From positions 124,001 to 188,000 of the forward strand of contig NZ_NOIN01000003.1 in assembly GCF_014596565.1 (NCBI RefSeq): a stretch of DNA of 64,000 bases, given 5' to 3'. Each line of letters begins with the position of its first letter. The stretch's first letter is position 1. The position numbers and the translations under genes are program-made. This DNA comes from Pseudomonas sp. PSB18 (GTDB lineage: Bacteria; Pseudomonadota; Gammaproteobacteria; Pseudomonadales; Pseudomonadaceae). Shown here one piece after another: positions 9,095 to 18,266 of the stretch. The notes under the pieces are model-generated. The model was not told the origin of the DNA, did not search any database, and saw only the letters and a list, made by a program, of their open reading frames with translations.

Positions 9095-9661
9095 TCAGGT
9101 GCGTGGAAGTGTCACACCACGCTGGCCCTGGTACTTGCCGCCTCGGTCCTTGTAGGACACTTCGCATTCTTCATCGGATTCGAGGAACAGCATCTGCGCC
9201 ACACCTTCGTTGGCATAGATCTTCGCCGGCAGGGTCGTGGTGTTGGAGAATTCCAGGGTCACGTGGCCTTCCCACTCCGGTTCCAGCGGCGTGACGTTGA
9301 CGATGATGCCGCAACGGGCATAGGTGCTCTTGCCCAGGCAGATGGTCAGCACGTTGCGCGGGATGCGGAAGTACTCGACGGTGCGGGCCAGGGCGAAAGA
9401 GTTCGGCGGGATGATGCAGACGTCGCTCTTGATGTCGACAAAACTCTTCTCGTCGAAATTCTTCGGGTCGACGGTGGCCGAGTTGATGTTGGTGAACACC
9501 TTGAATTCGTCGGCGCAGCGCACGTCGTAGCCATAGCTGGAGACGCCGAAGGAAATCAGTCGGTCGGCGCCTTCGCCACGCATCTGGCGCTCTACGAAGG
9601 GCTCGATCATGCCGTGCTCTTGCGCCATGCGGCGAATCCACTTGTCCGATTTGATGCTCAT
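9095..9661 (-). CDS. dcd: dCTP deaminase
   Basis: This 188-residue enzyme deaminates dCTP to dUTP and ammonia, feeding dTMP synthesis in the cytoplasm. The N-terminus [20 protein letters not shown], the GLARxS-like segment with [10 protein letters not shown] and the C-terminal [12 protein letters not shown] are typical of bacterial Dcd, and the length is normal. It is monocistronic here, with a hairpin terminator just downstream. Confidence 0.97.
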   Translation of the reverse strand: MSIKSDKWIRRMAQEHGMIEPFVERQMRGEGADRLISFGVSSYGYDVRCADEFKVFTNINSATVDPKNFDEKSFVDIKSDVCIIPPNSFALARTVEYFRIPRNVLTICLGKSTYARCGIIVNVTPLEPEWEGHVTLEFSNTTTLPAKIYANEGVAQMLFLESDEECEVSYKDRGGKYQGQRGVTLPRT

Positions 9662-10003
9662 GGCGGGTGTCCTGAATAGCGAGGTGGAGAAAACTGTCCG
9701 GCATCTTACCGGGGCGAGCGGCAGGGTTCAAAGCGCGTGAAGCAATTCTCGCCGACCCACCCTATTTTCCTGCGCATGGCCGCCCGCCAGTCACCAAAAT
9801 CGAGAAACCTTTGCAAAGACCATTGGCACGTTTCGGAAAAAGGGTTAAGGTGGCGTCACTGTGTTGCTTGTGTCACTGAGAATCTCTACACGATATGTTG
9901 AATTTCGATCCAACCATCTACAAGAATTTTTCCTGCTCTTTGCACTCAGTCTCGATCAGGGTTCTTCCTGAGTCGCAGTTATCTTTGTTCAAGGAGTTAC
10001 ACC
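9662..10003. other. Intergenic region: divergent promoters and long cold-shock leader
   Basis: No ORF is credible in these 342 bases. The right half probably holds the promoter and long untranslated leader of the cold-shock gene; such leaders are usual in cspA-type genes and act as RNA thermosensors. AAGGAG sits eight bases before the ATG at 10004. I could not fix -35/-10 boxes with confidence. Confidence 0.4.
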
Positions 10004-10213
10004 ATGTCTAATCGCCAAACCGGTACCGTTAAGTGGTTCAACGATGAAAAAGGCTTCGGCTTCATCACCCCACAATCCGGTGACGATCTGTTCGTACACT
10101 TCAAAGCTATCCAATCCGACGGCTTCAAAAGCCTGAAAGAAGGCCAACAGGTTTCTTTCGTCGCTACCCGCGGTCAGAAAGGCATGCAAGCTGAAGAAGT
10201 AACAGTTATCTAA
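10004..10213 (+). CDS. Cold-shock protein, CspA/CapB family
   Basis: This 69-residue single-domain nucleic-acid chaperone has RNP1 as KGFGFI and RNP2 as LFVHF within a CSD fold beginning [16 protein letters not shown]. Members bind single-stranded RNA or DNA, melt secondary structure and help transcription antitermination and translation. It follows a strong AAGGAG and a long leader and is closed by a strong terminator, so it forms its own highly expressed unit. Pseudomonads carry several paralogues, so no symbol is given. Confidence 0.95.
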   Translation: MSNRQTGTVKWFNDEKGFGFITPQSGDDLFVHFKAIQSDGFKSLKEGQQVSFVATRGQKGMQAEEVTVI

Positions 10214-10233
10214 CTGTTCCTGCTTTAGTAAAG

Positions 10234-10262
10234 AGCCCCGCCCTCAAAAGCGGGGCTTTTTT
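10234..10262 (+). terminator. Rho-independent terminator of the cold-shock gene
   Basis: AGCCCCGC / GCGGGGCT stem with an 8-base loop and six T residues. Confidence 0.92.
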
Positions 10263-10284
10263 GTGCCTGTAAGTTTTTGCCGGC

Positions 10285-10330
10285 ACAAAAAAACTGTGGG
10301 AGCGAGCCTGCTCCGGGCTCGCTCCCACAG
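10285..10330 (-). terminator. REP hairpin acting as terminator of the DUF481 gene
   Basis: A compact REP palindrome (CTGTGGGAGCGAGCC / GGCTCGCTCCCACAG, 10294-10330) lies just after the DUF481 stop codon. On the minus strand it is followed directly by TTTTTTT, so this REP copy has the shape of an intrinsic terminator. Confidence 0.75.
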
Positions 10331-10352
10331 GGGCTATTTCTGCCCGGGGGGC

Positions 10353-11360
10353 TTACCAGGTCACGCCAAACCCGGCGGTGTAGCGCGTCTTGCTCAAGTC
10401 ACTGTCCTCGGAACCTTCAATCACGTCCTTCTCGGCCTTGAGGTTGAGCGAGGCCCAATCGGTGACCTTGTAGCGCAAGCCCATCTCCGCGTCATAGGCG
10501 TACTCCGCAACGCCGGACAGCGGCTTGCCCACTTCGCCATTGGTGAAGAACTCGACACGCTTGCCGACGAGATAGCGGTTGTAATCCCACTTCATGGCGA
10601 CGGAATAGAAGTTGTCCTTGCCCCCGTCCTGGTACTCGTAATCGGTGCGGTTCAACAGCGAACCCAGCGAGAACGCGCCCAATTCGTCATCCCAGAACTG
10701 GTAGCCAGGACCGGTACCCACCACTCGCTGGCGGGCCAGGTCTTCGACCTTGTCACGCTTGTAATTCAGGCGCCCCTGCCAGAACCATTTGTCCGTCAGG
10801 AAGCGATCAAGGGAATACTCCAGTTTCCAGTTGTCGGTGGAGACCACGTCGTCCTGGAATTCGCGGTTGTATTCGCCCTCGGCGGTGTGCCGCCAGCGAC
10901 CGTGGCGGGCTGTCGTCTTGAAATCGATGTCGTAGTCGTCGACATCTTTTTCCGCGCGCTGGTAATCCATTGCGGCATCGACATTGCCTTTCCACACCAG
11001 ATCCTCGACCACCGGCTTGGGCTTGAGGATCTGCTGGATACTGGCCAGCTCGACGGTCTTGGGCGCGTCACCGTTGGCCAGGGTCACCTTGCCGTCCTCG
11101 GCGGCGTGCAGGGCCTTGGCTTTCTCACCGGTGTAGGCGTCCTGCTTGACCAGCAACTGTTGGTCGCTTTCAAGGGTCTTGACCTGTTTCCAGTCGATGG
11201 GAACGGCGCCGGCATAGTCGGTCTGGATCAACAATTTGCCGCCATCGAAAACGGTAATCTTGCCGCTGAGTTTGTCACCGTTCTTCAACCAGACGGTATC
11301 GGCGAGCAAGGGCGTGGAGGCGCTGGCAACAGCCAGGCAGAGCAGGGTTCTGGACAACAT
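10353..11360 (-). CDS. DUF481 (YdiY-like) outer-membrane beta-barrel protein
   Basis: This 335-residue protein has a signal peptide ending near SASTPLLAD, a periplasmic N-terminal part (VWLKNGDKLSGKITVFDGGK), and a C-terminal beta-barrel with many alternating aromatic strands ending GVTW, a typical outer-membrane targeting C-terminus. It belongs to the salt-inducible DUF481 family, whose function is unclear. It is monocistronic, with a REP-based terminator downstream. Confidence 0.85.
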   Translation of the reverse strand: MLSRTLLCLAVASASTPLLADTVWLKNGDKLSGKITVFDGGKLLIQTDYAGAVPIDWKQVKTLESDQQLLVKQDAYTGEKAKALHAAEDGKVTLANGDAPKTVELASIQQILKPKPVVEDLVWKGNVDAAMDYQRAEKDVDDYDIDFKTTARHGRWRHTAEGEYNREFQDDVVSTDNWKLEYSLDRFLTDKWFWQGRLNYKRDKVEDLARQRVVGTGPGYQFWDDELGAFSLGSLLNRTDYEYQDGGKDNFYSVAMKWDYNRYLVGKRVEFFTNGEVGKPLSGVAEYAYDAEMGLRYKVTDWASLNLKAEKDVIEGSEDSDLSKTRYTAGFGVTW

Positions 11361-11524
11361 AAGCGTATAAAGAGCTCAGGTTTGCGGTGAAAAGGCGGCA
11401 TTATCCCCCAGGACGACACCTCAGCAAGGACTGACCCGAGGATGGGGGATGAGTTCATTTCTCAATCGGCTCTGCCAGAATAAACCTACGAACGGACATG
11501 TACTTTTCCTTAGGAACCCTACCC

Positions 11525-11878
11525 GTGACCGATATTCCAGTGGGCCCCGACGACGCCGCGCAGGTACGCCGCACCACGCTCTACCTGACCCTTGCGCAAG
11601 TACCGCCCGGAAAAGTCGTCACCTATGGCCAACTCGCCGAGATGGCCGGCCTGGGCCGGGCGGCACGCTGGGTGGGCCGCACGCTCAGTCAACTGCCCGA
11701 CGACACCAGCCTGCCCTGGCATCGGGTATTGGGCGCCGGTGGTCGGATCAGCCTGCCGGCAGGCAGCGTCTCAGGGGACGAACAACGCGCACGCCTGCGC
11801 ATGGAAGGGATCAGTATCCTGAATAATCGTGTTGATATTCGGTGCCATGGCTGGCGCCCGGTAGAGCACAGCGGTTAG
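11525..11878 (+). CDS. Alkyltransferase-like (ATL) MGMT-family protein
   Basis: This 117-residue protein has the DNA-binding domain of O6-alkylguanine transferases (VPPGKVVTYGQLAEMAG, arginine finger region RAARWVG), but the active-site PCHRV is PWHRV here, so Trp replaces the acceptor Cys. That is the hallmark of ATL proteins, which bind O6-alkylguanine and hand the lesion to nucleotide excision repair. The GTG start at 11525 is preferred over the ATG at 11498 because AGGA (11512-11515) is well placed for it. The gene lies 44 bases upstream of ampG. Confidence 0.88.
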   Translation: MTDIPVGPDDAAQVRRTTLYLTLAQVPPGKVVTYGQLAEMAGLGRAARWVGRTLSQLPDDTSLPWHRVLGAGGRISLPAGSVSGDEQRARLRMEGISILNNRVDIRCHGWRPVEHSG

Positions 11879-11922
11879 AGTGCGCGCTTTGTTTTCGCAA
11901 TTTTTGAGGCAGACTCCAGCCC

Positions 11923-13482
11923 ATGCCCCGTAAAACCTGGCGCGCCGCCCTCGCCGCCTATGCCAGTCCTTCGACGCTCGTGCTGTTGCTGCTTGGCTTC
12001 GCTGCCGGCTTGCCCTACATGCTGGTGTTTTCCACGCTTTCGGTCTGGTTGCGCGAGGCCGGGGTGGCGCGTGAAACCATCGGCTACGCGAGTCTGATCG
12101 GCCTGGCCTACGCCTTCAAATGGGTCTGGTCACCGCTGCTCGACCAATGGCGCCTGCCGGTGCTGGGCAAACTCGGGCGTCGCCGATCATGGCTGGTGCT
12201 TTCCCAGGGCCTGGTGATCCTCGGCCTGGTCGGCATGGGTTTCTGCGACCCGCAGAAACATCTCTCATGGTTGATCGCCATTGCCGTGCTCGTGGCGTTC
12301 GCTTCGGCCACCCAGGACATCGCGGTCGATGCCTATCGCCTGGAAATCGTCGATGACACCCGCCAGGCCGCCCTTGCCGCCAGCTACATGTCCGGCTACC
12401 GGGTCGCCGCACTGCTGGCGACCGCCGGCGCACTGTTCTTCGCCGAGGGTTTCGGCTCCACCGGCTTCAGCTACAAGCACTCGGCCTGGGCCGGTACGTA
12501 TCTGCTGTTCGGCGTGTTGATGGTCCCGGCATTGCTTACATCGCTGTTCATGCGCGAACCGCCGGTGCCGCTGCGTACGCAATTGCAGGCCGGGCGCTAT
12601 ACCTTCGTGCATCAACTGGCATCGGTGTTCGTGCTGATCGTGTTGCTGGTGTCAGTCCCGGCGATGTTCACCCAGCTCTATAACACCGACTTCGCCAGCG
12701 TGCTGTTCGAGGGGGTCAGCCTGCTCGACCTGTTGCTCGAAGACCGCGCCTTCCTGCGGGCCATTCTCTATATCCTCCTGACGGCCATGTGCCTGTCGGC
12801 CATGGGCCGTCGTGGCCTGGCGCCGGTGCTCACGCCGATCAACGACTTCATCCTGCGCTACCGCTGGCAGGCCTTGTTGCTGCTCGGGCTGATCGCCACG
12901 TACCGGATGTCCGACACGGTCATGGGTGTCATGGCCAACGTGTTCTACATCGACCAGGGCTTCACCAAAGACCAGATCGCCAGTGTCAGCAAGATTTTCG
13001 GGCTGATCATGACGCTCGTCGGCGCCGGCATGGGCGGCCTGTTGATCGTGCGTTTCGGCATCCTGCCGATTCTGCTCATTGGTGGCGTGGCCTCGGCCGC
13101 CACCAACATCCTGTTCCTGATGCTCGCCGACATGGGCCCCAACCTGAAGATGCTGGTGGTCACCATTTCCCTCGACAACTTCAGCTCCGGCCTGGCCACC
13201 TCGGCGTTCGTGGCGTACCTGTCGAGCCTGACCAACCTGAAGTTTTCCGCCACCCAATATGCCTTGCTCAGCTCGATCATGCTGCTGTTGCCACGCTTGA
13301 TCGGTGGCTATTCCGGGGTGATGGTGGAGAAATTCGGCTATCACAACTTCTTCCTGATCACCGCCCTGCTCGGTGTCCCGACCCTGCTGCTGATCGCCCT
13401 GCACTGGTTCCAGGAGAACCGCCGCCAGGACCTACCCACCGCCCCGGAACCGACCCCCACCCGGCCAGCGGAAGAGTCGTAG
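11923..13482 (+). CDS. ampG: AmpG-type muropeptide permease (MFS)
   Basis: This 519-residue MFS protein has at least 12 hydrophobic segments. The N-terminal region LGFAAGLPYMLVFSTLSVWLREAG and the loop with LGRRRSW are characteristic of AmpG permeases, which bring anhydro-muropeptides into the cytoplasm for cell-wall recycling and so influence AmpR/AmpC beta-lactamase induction. The hydrophilic tail is rich in Pro and Thr. It shares its strand with the ATL gene upstream and proS downstream, with no clear terminator between them. Confidence 0.88.
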   Translation: MPRKTWRAALAAYASPSTLVLLLLGFAAGLPYMLVFSTLSVWLREAGVARETIGYASLIGLAYAFKWVWSPLLDQWRLPVLGKLGRRRSWLVLSQGLVILGLVGMGFCDPQKHLSWLIAIAVLVAFASATQDIAVDAYRLEIVDDTRQAALAASYMSGYRVAALLATAGALFFAEGFGSTGFSYKHSAWAGTYLLFGVLMVPALLTSLFMREPPVPLRTQLQAGRYTFVHQLASVFVLIVLLVSVPAMFTQLYNTDFASVLFEGVSLLDLLLEDRAFLRAILYILLTAMCLSAMGRRGLAPVLTPINDFILRYRWQALLLLGLIATYRMSDTVMGVMANVFYIDQGFTKDQIASVSKIFGLIMTLVGAGMGGLLIVRFGILPILLIGGVASAATNILFLMLADMGPNLKMLVVTISLDNFSSGLATSAFVAYLSSLTNLKFSATQYALLSSIMLLLPRLIGGYSGVMVEKFGYHNFFLITALLGVPTLLLIALHWFQENRRQDLPTAPEPTPTRPAEES

Positions 13483-13611
13483 GAAACTTCAGCAAGCGCC
13501 GGCGAAACCGGCATTCGCACCTGGCGACCGGCCACGCGCCTGTACGCCAGGGCATCTCGCCCGTACAATGCTCCGTCACTTCTCGTCATCAGCAACCGAC
13601 AACGGCCAACC

Positions 13612-15327
13612 ATGCGCACCAGTCAATTTTTGCTCGCCACACAGAAAGAAACGCCTTCCGACGCCGTCGTGATCAGCCATCAGTTGATGCTGCGTGCCGG
13701 CATGATCCGCAAGCTCGCCTCGGGCCTGTACACCTGGCTGCCGATGGGCCTGCGGGTCATGCGCAAAGTGGAAGCCATCGTGCGTGAAGAGATGGACGCC
13801 GCCGGCGCCCTGGAAGTGCTGATGCCAGGCACCCAACCGGCCGAGTTGTGGCAAGAGTCGGGACGCTGGGAAGAATACGGCCCTGAACTGCTGCGCCTCA
13901 AGGACCGTCACGGCCGTGATTTCTGCGCGGGCCCGACCCACGAGGAAGTGATCACCGATCTGATGCGCAACGAGTTGAGCAGCTATAAACAGCTGCCTAT
14001 CAACCTGTACCAGATCCAGACCAAATTCCGTGACGAGATCCGTCCACGCTTCGGCCTGATGCGCGGTCGCGAGTTCATCATGAAGGACGCCTACTCCTTC
14101 CATGCCGACCTGGCCTCGCTGCAAGTCACCTACGACCGCATGCACCAGGCGTACTGCAACGTGTTCACCCGCCTGGGCCTGAAGTTCCGTCCGGTCGAAG
14201 CCGACAACGGCTCGATCGGCGGTGCCGGCTCCCACGAGTTCCACGTACTGGCCGAGTCCGGCGAAGACGACATTGTCTTCAGCAGCGGCTCCGATTACGC
14301 CGCCAATATCGAGAAAGCCGAAGCCGTGCCACGGGAAACTTCCCGTCCTGCGCCATCGGAAGAGCTGCGTCTGGTGGACACCCCGAACGCCAAGACCATT
14401 GCCCAGCTCGTGGAAGGCTACAACCTGCCGATCGAGCGCACGATCAAGACCCTGATCGTCCGCGCCGAAGAAGAAGGCAAGCTGATTGCGCTGATCGTCC
14501 GCGGCGATCATGAGCTGAACGAAATCAAGGCTGCCAACCAACCAGGCGTCGCCAGCCCGCTGGTCATGGCCACCGACGCCGAACTGCGCGACGCCATCGG
14601 TGCCGGCGCCGGCTCGCTCGGCCCGCTGAACCTGCCGCTGCCGATCATCATCGACCGCTCGGTGGCACTGATGAGCGACTTCGCCATCGGCGCCAACATC
14701 GACGACAAGCACTATTTCGGCGTGAACTGGGAACGCGACCTGCCGGTTCCGGCCATCGCCGACCTGCGCAACGTCGTGGCCGGCGACCCGAGCCCGGACG
14801 GCAAGGGCGTGCTTGAAATCAAGCGCGGCATCGAAGTCGGGCACATTTTCCAGCTGGGCAACAAGTACAGCAAGGCGATGAAGTGCGAAGTGCTGGGCGA
14901 GAACGGCAAGCCGGTCACCCTGGAAATGGGTTGCTACGGCATTGGCGTGTCCCGTGTGGTGGCAGCCGCCATCGAACAGAACAACGACGAGAAAGGGATC
15001 ATCTGGAGCGACACCCTGGCGCCGTTCCAGATTGCCCTGGTGCCGCTGCGCTATGAGACCGACCTGGTTCGCGAAGCCACCGACAAGCTCTACGCCGAAT
15101 TGACGGCCGCCGGCTTTGAAGTGCTGCTGGATGATCGCGACAAGAAAACCAGCCCCGGCATCAAGTTTGCGGACATGGAACTGATCGGCATCCCGCACCG
15201 GATCGTCGTCAGTGACCGTGGCCTGGCCGAAGGCAACCTGGAATACAAGAGCCGCACCGAGGCCGAGCCGCAAGCGCTGCCGGTCGCCGACGTGCTCGCC
15301 TTCCTCCAGGCCCGTATCCGCCGCTGA
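13612..15327 (+). CDS. proS: Prolyl-tRNA synthetase
   Basis: This 571-residue class II aminoacyl-tRNA synthetase carries an editing insertion, as in most bacteria. Seen are [18 protein letters not shown] at the start, motif 2 around [19 protein letters not shown], the INS editing domain in the middle (about 220-400), motif 3 GCYGIGVSR and a C-terminal anticodon-binding domain. It charges tRNA-Pro in the cytoplasm. The 584-codon open frame on the opposite strand is a codon-bias shadow. Confidence 0.98.
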   Translation: MRTSQFLLATQKETPSDAVVISHQLMLRAGMIRKLASGLYTWLPMGLRVMRKVEAIVREEMDAAGALEVLMPGTQPAELWQESGRWEEYGPELLRLKDRHGRDFCAGPTHEEVITDLMRNELSSYKQLPINLYQIQTKFRDEIRPRFGLMRGREFIMKDAYSFHADLASLQVTYDRMHQAYCNVFTRLGLKFRPVEADNGSIGGAGSHEFHVLAESGEDDIVFSSGSDYAANIEKAEAVPRETSRPAPSEELRLVDTPNAKTIAQLVEGYNLPIERTIKTLIVRAEEEGKLIALIVRGDHELNEIKAANQPGVASPLVMATDAELRDAIGAGAGSLGPLNLPLPIIIDRSVALMSDFAIGANIDDKHYFGVNWERDLPVPAIADLRNVVAGDPSPDGKGVLEIKRGIEVGHIFQLGNKYSKAMKCEVLGENGKPVTLEMGCYGIGVSRVVAAAIEQNNDEKGIIWSDTLAPFQIALVPLRYETDLVREATDKLYAELTAAGFEVLLDDRDKKTSPGIKFADMELIGIPHRIVVSDRGLAEGNLEYKSRTEAEPQALPVADVLAFLQARIRR

Positions 15328-15344
15328 CACCAGATAGAGACGTC

Positions 15345-16298
15345 ATGTTCAAGCGAAACACCTTAGGCCTCGGTGGCGCCGCGCTCTGCGGCGCCCTGCT
15401 GGTCAGTGGCTGTGCCAACCAAATGTCGCAACGCAGCGAGCACGAAGAGCGGGTCGAGCGTAAATTGCTCGACCATAGCCTGCAGATCGATGTGGGCGAA
15501 CCGAAGGTGCTCGACCTGCCGCAGCGCCGGGTACGGATCCATGAGCAGAAGACCTTCGAAGTCACCGAATTCGAAGTCACGCGTCGCTACGATCGCTACA
15601 CACCGTACCAACCCTGGCGGGAAATCTACGAGATCCCGCTGGGCGCGGTGGCGGTGGTTGCCGGCATCGGCGCGAACGTGGTCAATGTGTTTGCCCTCGG
15701 CAACCTGCCGGAGACGGTGACCCATGACTGGCTCAGCTACGGTATCGCCGGGCTGAACCCGTTCATGAACGCCCCCTCCCATGGCCGCGCCCAACAGAAC
15801 CTGGCGGGCATCGATGAAGTCCAGCGAGACAAACGCACGGAACACTCGAGCTTGCCCTGGAGCGAACGCCCGGTCGAGGTCAAGGCCGCCCGGCAGACGT
15901 TCGAGCTGAGCACCGACCGCAATGGCGTGCTGCGCCTCAATCTGCTGGAAAGCCCATTTGCCGAGCAGGACCTGAGCCAGCTCGGCAAGTTGCAGATCAG
16001 CGTGACCGATGCCCAGGACGAGGTGCATACCGATTCATCCCTGAGCATCAGCAGCACCCTGCGCAGCAAGCTGGTGGAAGCCCACGCATTGATCTACGAC
16101 GACCTGGAAGACGACGAGGTGAGCCAGTGGGTTCATCGGGTCAAGCGCCTGTCGGAACTGGGCCTGGAAGAAGAAGCCAGCGAGCTGGAACAAAGCCTGA
16201 TCGAACTGACCCGCAATGATCCGGAACTGCAGGCCGAGTTCATGAAGGCACTGACCAAGAGCGGTGGACGGTTGGTGGCGGATCCGGGCGCTCACTGA
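15345..16298 (+). CDS. Hypothetical lipoprotein
   Basis: This 317-residue protein has a lipoprotein signal with the invariant Cys at 23 (LVSGC), followed by mature sequence with no domain I recognise. A hydrophobic stretch near residues 97-118 (PLGAVAVVAGIGANVVNVFALG) could be membrane-associated. The C-terminal third is acidic and helical. It starts 17 bases after proS, so it is probably co-transcribed. Asp or Glu is not at +2 (Ala24), which favours outer-membrane sorting. Confidence 0.7.
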   Translation: MFKRNTLGLGGAALCGALLVSGCANQMSQRSEHEERVERKLLDHSLQIDVGEPKVLDLPQRRVRIHEQKTFEVTEFEVTRRYDRYTPYQPWREIYEIPLGAVAVVAGIGANVVNVFALGNLPETVTHDWLSYGIAGLNPFMNAPSHGRAQQNLAGIDEVQRDKRTEHSSLPWSERPVEVKAARQTFELSTDRNGVLRLNLLESPFAEQDLSQLGKLQISVTDAQDEVHTDSSLSISSTLRSKLVEAHALIYDDLEDDEVSQWVHRVKRLSELGLEEEASELEQSLIELTRNDPELQAEFMKALTKSGGRLVADPGAH

Positions 16299-16340
16299 AA
16301 TACATCTATCCAAAAGCTCTGTGGGCATCCCCTCAGGGCT

Positions 16341-17402
16341 TCACCGCTCAAACAACTCCAACTGCTCGAACCCACCGCGTAAATCCTCCAGCCGTACCCC
16401 GATCCCCAGCAACCGCACCGGCTTCGCGCCGCGGTTAAACGCCTGGGTCAACAGCGACTGGTAACTGCCCAGGTCCCGCCCTGCCCCTGCCTGCTCCAGG
16501 GTGGTCTGGGTGAAGTCGTGGAATTTCACTTTGACGAATGGCTTGCCGGGCCGGTAGCTACTGTCGATGCGCGCCATGCGCCCGCTCAGGGTCTCCATCA
16601 GCTCCGGCAGTTTATCGAGACAGCTCACCAGATCGGGCAGGTCGATATCGTAGGTGTTTTCCACACTGATGGACTGACGTCGACTGTCATTGTGCACCAG
16701 ACGCTCATCGATCCCACGGGCCAGACTCCAGAGTCGCTCACCGAAACTGCCGAATTCGCGCACCAGCGCCAGCTTGTCCCACTGCCGCAATTGCAGGCAA
16801 TCGACAATTCCAAGCCTGTTCAGCTTGTCAGCCGTCACCTTGCCGACGCCGTGGAGCTTGCTGACCGGCAGGGCCGAGACGAAGTCCTCGACCTGGTCCG
16901 GGGTGATGACGAACAGGCCATTGGGTTTTTTCCAGTCACTGGCAATCTTGGCCAGGAACTTGTTCGGGGCGACACCGGCGGACACCGTGATATGCAACTG
17001 GTTGGATACCCGCCGACGAATGTCCTGGGCGATGCGGGTGGCGCTCCCGCCGAAATGGGCGCTGGCGGAAACGTCCAGGTAGGCCTCGTCCAGGGACAGC
17101 GGTTCGATCAGGTCCGTGTAGTCGCGGAAGATTCCCTGGATTTCCTTCGACGCCTCGCGATAGGCATCCATTCTGGGCTTGACGATGATCAGGTCCGGGC
17201 AAAGTTTCAACGCGTGCCCGGAGGACATGGCCGAGCGCACACCGTAGGCCCGCGCCTCATAATTGCAGGTCGCGATCACGCCCCGCCGATCCGCCGAACC
17301 GCCGACCGCCATGGGTTTGCCGGCCAGCCGCGGGTCATCGCGCATCTCGATGGCGGCATAGAAGCAATCGCAGTCGACGTGGATGATTTTGCGTTGCGTC
17401 AT
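16341..17402 (-). CDS. dinB: DNA polymerase IV (Y family)
   Basis: This 353-residue translesion polymerase begins MTQRKIIHVDCDCFYAAIEM, contains the catalytic SLDEAYLD, and has the helix-hairpin-helix region VSKLHGVGKVTADKLNRLG and the little-finger domain. The length is normal. It bypasses damaged bases without proofreading. A LexA box lies about 50 bases upstream of its start codon, so it is an SOS gene, as is recA in this window. A beta-clamp contact is expected at the C-terminus (FEQLELF). Confidence 0.97.
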   Translation of the reverse strand: MTQRKIIHVDCDCFYAAIEMRDDPRLAGKPMAVGGSADRRGVIATCNYEARAYGVRSAMSSGHALKLCPDLIIVKPRMDAYREASKEIQGIFRDYTDLIEPLSLDEAYLDVSASAHFGGSATRIAQDIRRRVSNQLHITVSAGVAPNKFLAKIASDWKKPNGLFVITPDQVEDFVSALPVSKLHGVGKVTADKLNRLGIVDCLQLRQWDKLALVREFGSFGERLWSLARGIDERLVHNDSRRQSISVENTYDIDLPDLVSCLDKLPELMETLSGRMARIDSSYRPGKPFVKVKFHDFTQTTLEQAGAGRDLGSYQSLLTQAFNRGAKPVRLLGIGVRLEDLRGGFEQLELFER

Positions 17403-17451
17403 AAAGAAGCGGGATGCGGGACAAATCGGACCGCCAGTATCGCATCCGCAA

Positions 17452-17467
17452 CTGTATATAGCACCAG
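17452..17467 (-). promoter_or_regulatory. LexA box of dinB
   Basis: CTGTATATAGCACCAG (minus strand CTGGTGCTATATACAG) matches the Pseudomonas LexA consensus CTGTATAN4NNCAG. It sits 50 bases before the dinB start codon. Confidence 0.85.
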
Positions 17468-17643
17468 TAGTTTGAAAGATCCGACGCTTAGCCTGGAAAA
17501 GGGCTACGTAAAATGTATTTTTTCAATCGCATCGAACCGCCCAATAGAGCCGCAGCCCTTGCCCCGCCTGCGTCACAGCACAGTCACAATGCTTTTTGAG
17601 TGGCTAAGCGCTTGAAGCGGAACAGTTTTTTCTAGCGCAAGGG

Positions 17644-17671
17644 TTGACAGCCTGGCGATCCTCTGTAGAAT
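17644..17671 (+). promoter_or_regulatory. Promoter of the first initiator tRNA gene
   Basis: TTGACA and TAGAAT with a 16-base spacer; the mature tRNA begins 13 bases after the -10 box. The same layout occurs at the second copy. Confidence 0.8.
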
Positions 17672-17684
17672 GCCGCCTCACAGA

Positions 17685-17761
<77 letters not shown>

Positions 17762-17770
17762 ACATCAAGA

Positions 17771-17798
17771 AAGGCCATTCGAAAGAATGGCCTTTTTT
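17771..17798 (+). terminator. Terminator of the first tRNA-fMet gene
   Basis: AAGGCCATTC / GAATGGCCTT stem with a GAAA tetraloop and a T-run. Confidence 0.92.
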
Positions 17799-17981
17799 GT
17801 GCGCGTGTCTTTTTCACAACGTCCTCGCTGCGTTCCCTTGCCACACCTGGGGAGCAATCATCCGTCACGCTGGCCAACGCCAACGCCCCCGGAGTTGTAG
17901 GACAATTTCCCTTTTAATTTCTGGCATTTAGCAGGGAAGGGAAGTGTCAGTCATTAATTTGCCTCCGCTCCCTTTTAACAG

Positions 17982-18009
17982 TTGACACTCAAGCGTTCGC
18001 CTGTAGAAT
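17982..18009 (+). promoter_or_regulatory. Promoter of the second initiator tRNA gene
   Basis: TTGACA and TAGAAT with a 16-base spacer; bases from the -10 box into the tRNA are identical to the first copy, whereas the spacer differs. Confidence 0.8.
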
Positions 18010-18022
18010 GCCGCCTCACAGA

Positions 18023-18099
<77 letters not shown>

Positions 18100-18109
18100 A
18101 ACATCAAGA

Positions 18110-18137
18110 AAGGCTACTCGAAAGGGTGGCCTTTTTT
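18110..18137 (+). terminator. Terminator of the second tRNA-fMet gene
   Basis: AGGCTACTC / GGGTGGCCT stem (two G-T pairs) with a GAAA loop and six T residues. Confidence 0.88.
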
Positions 18138-18174
18138 GTGCGTGTTATTTTTGGGCTTGTCTACAATCGGCCTC

Positions 18175-18193
18175 ATTACAAAAGTTTTGTAAT
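18175..18193. promoter_or_regulatory. Palindrome upstream of mprF, possible operator
   Basis: ATTACAAAAGTTTTGTAAT is a perfect 9+1+9 palindrome in the mprF upstream region, 74 bases before the start codon. It is AT-rich and not followed by a T-tract, which suits a repressor or activator site better than a terminator. I cannot name the regulator. Confidence 0.4.
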
Positions 18194-18266
18194 TATTTTC
18201 TGCCGAAGGGATTGGTAACTTGGCTGGATACCCCCATCCTGTCGCGCATAGCTCAAGAGGTGATTG

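Noticed and set aside
9740..10003. Small ORFs in the cold-shock leader
   Set aside because: None has a ribosome-binding site or recognisable product; the region is better read as promoter plus untranslated leader.
13576..15330. 584-codon open frame antisense to proS
   Set aside because: It mirrors the whole proS gene, which has full synthetase motifs; the antisense frame is open only because of high-GC codon bias and shows no domain.
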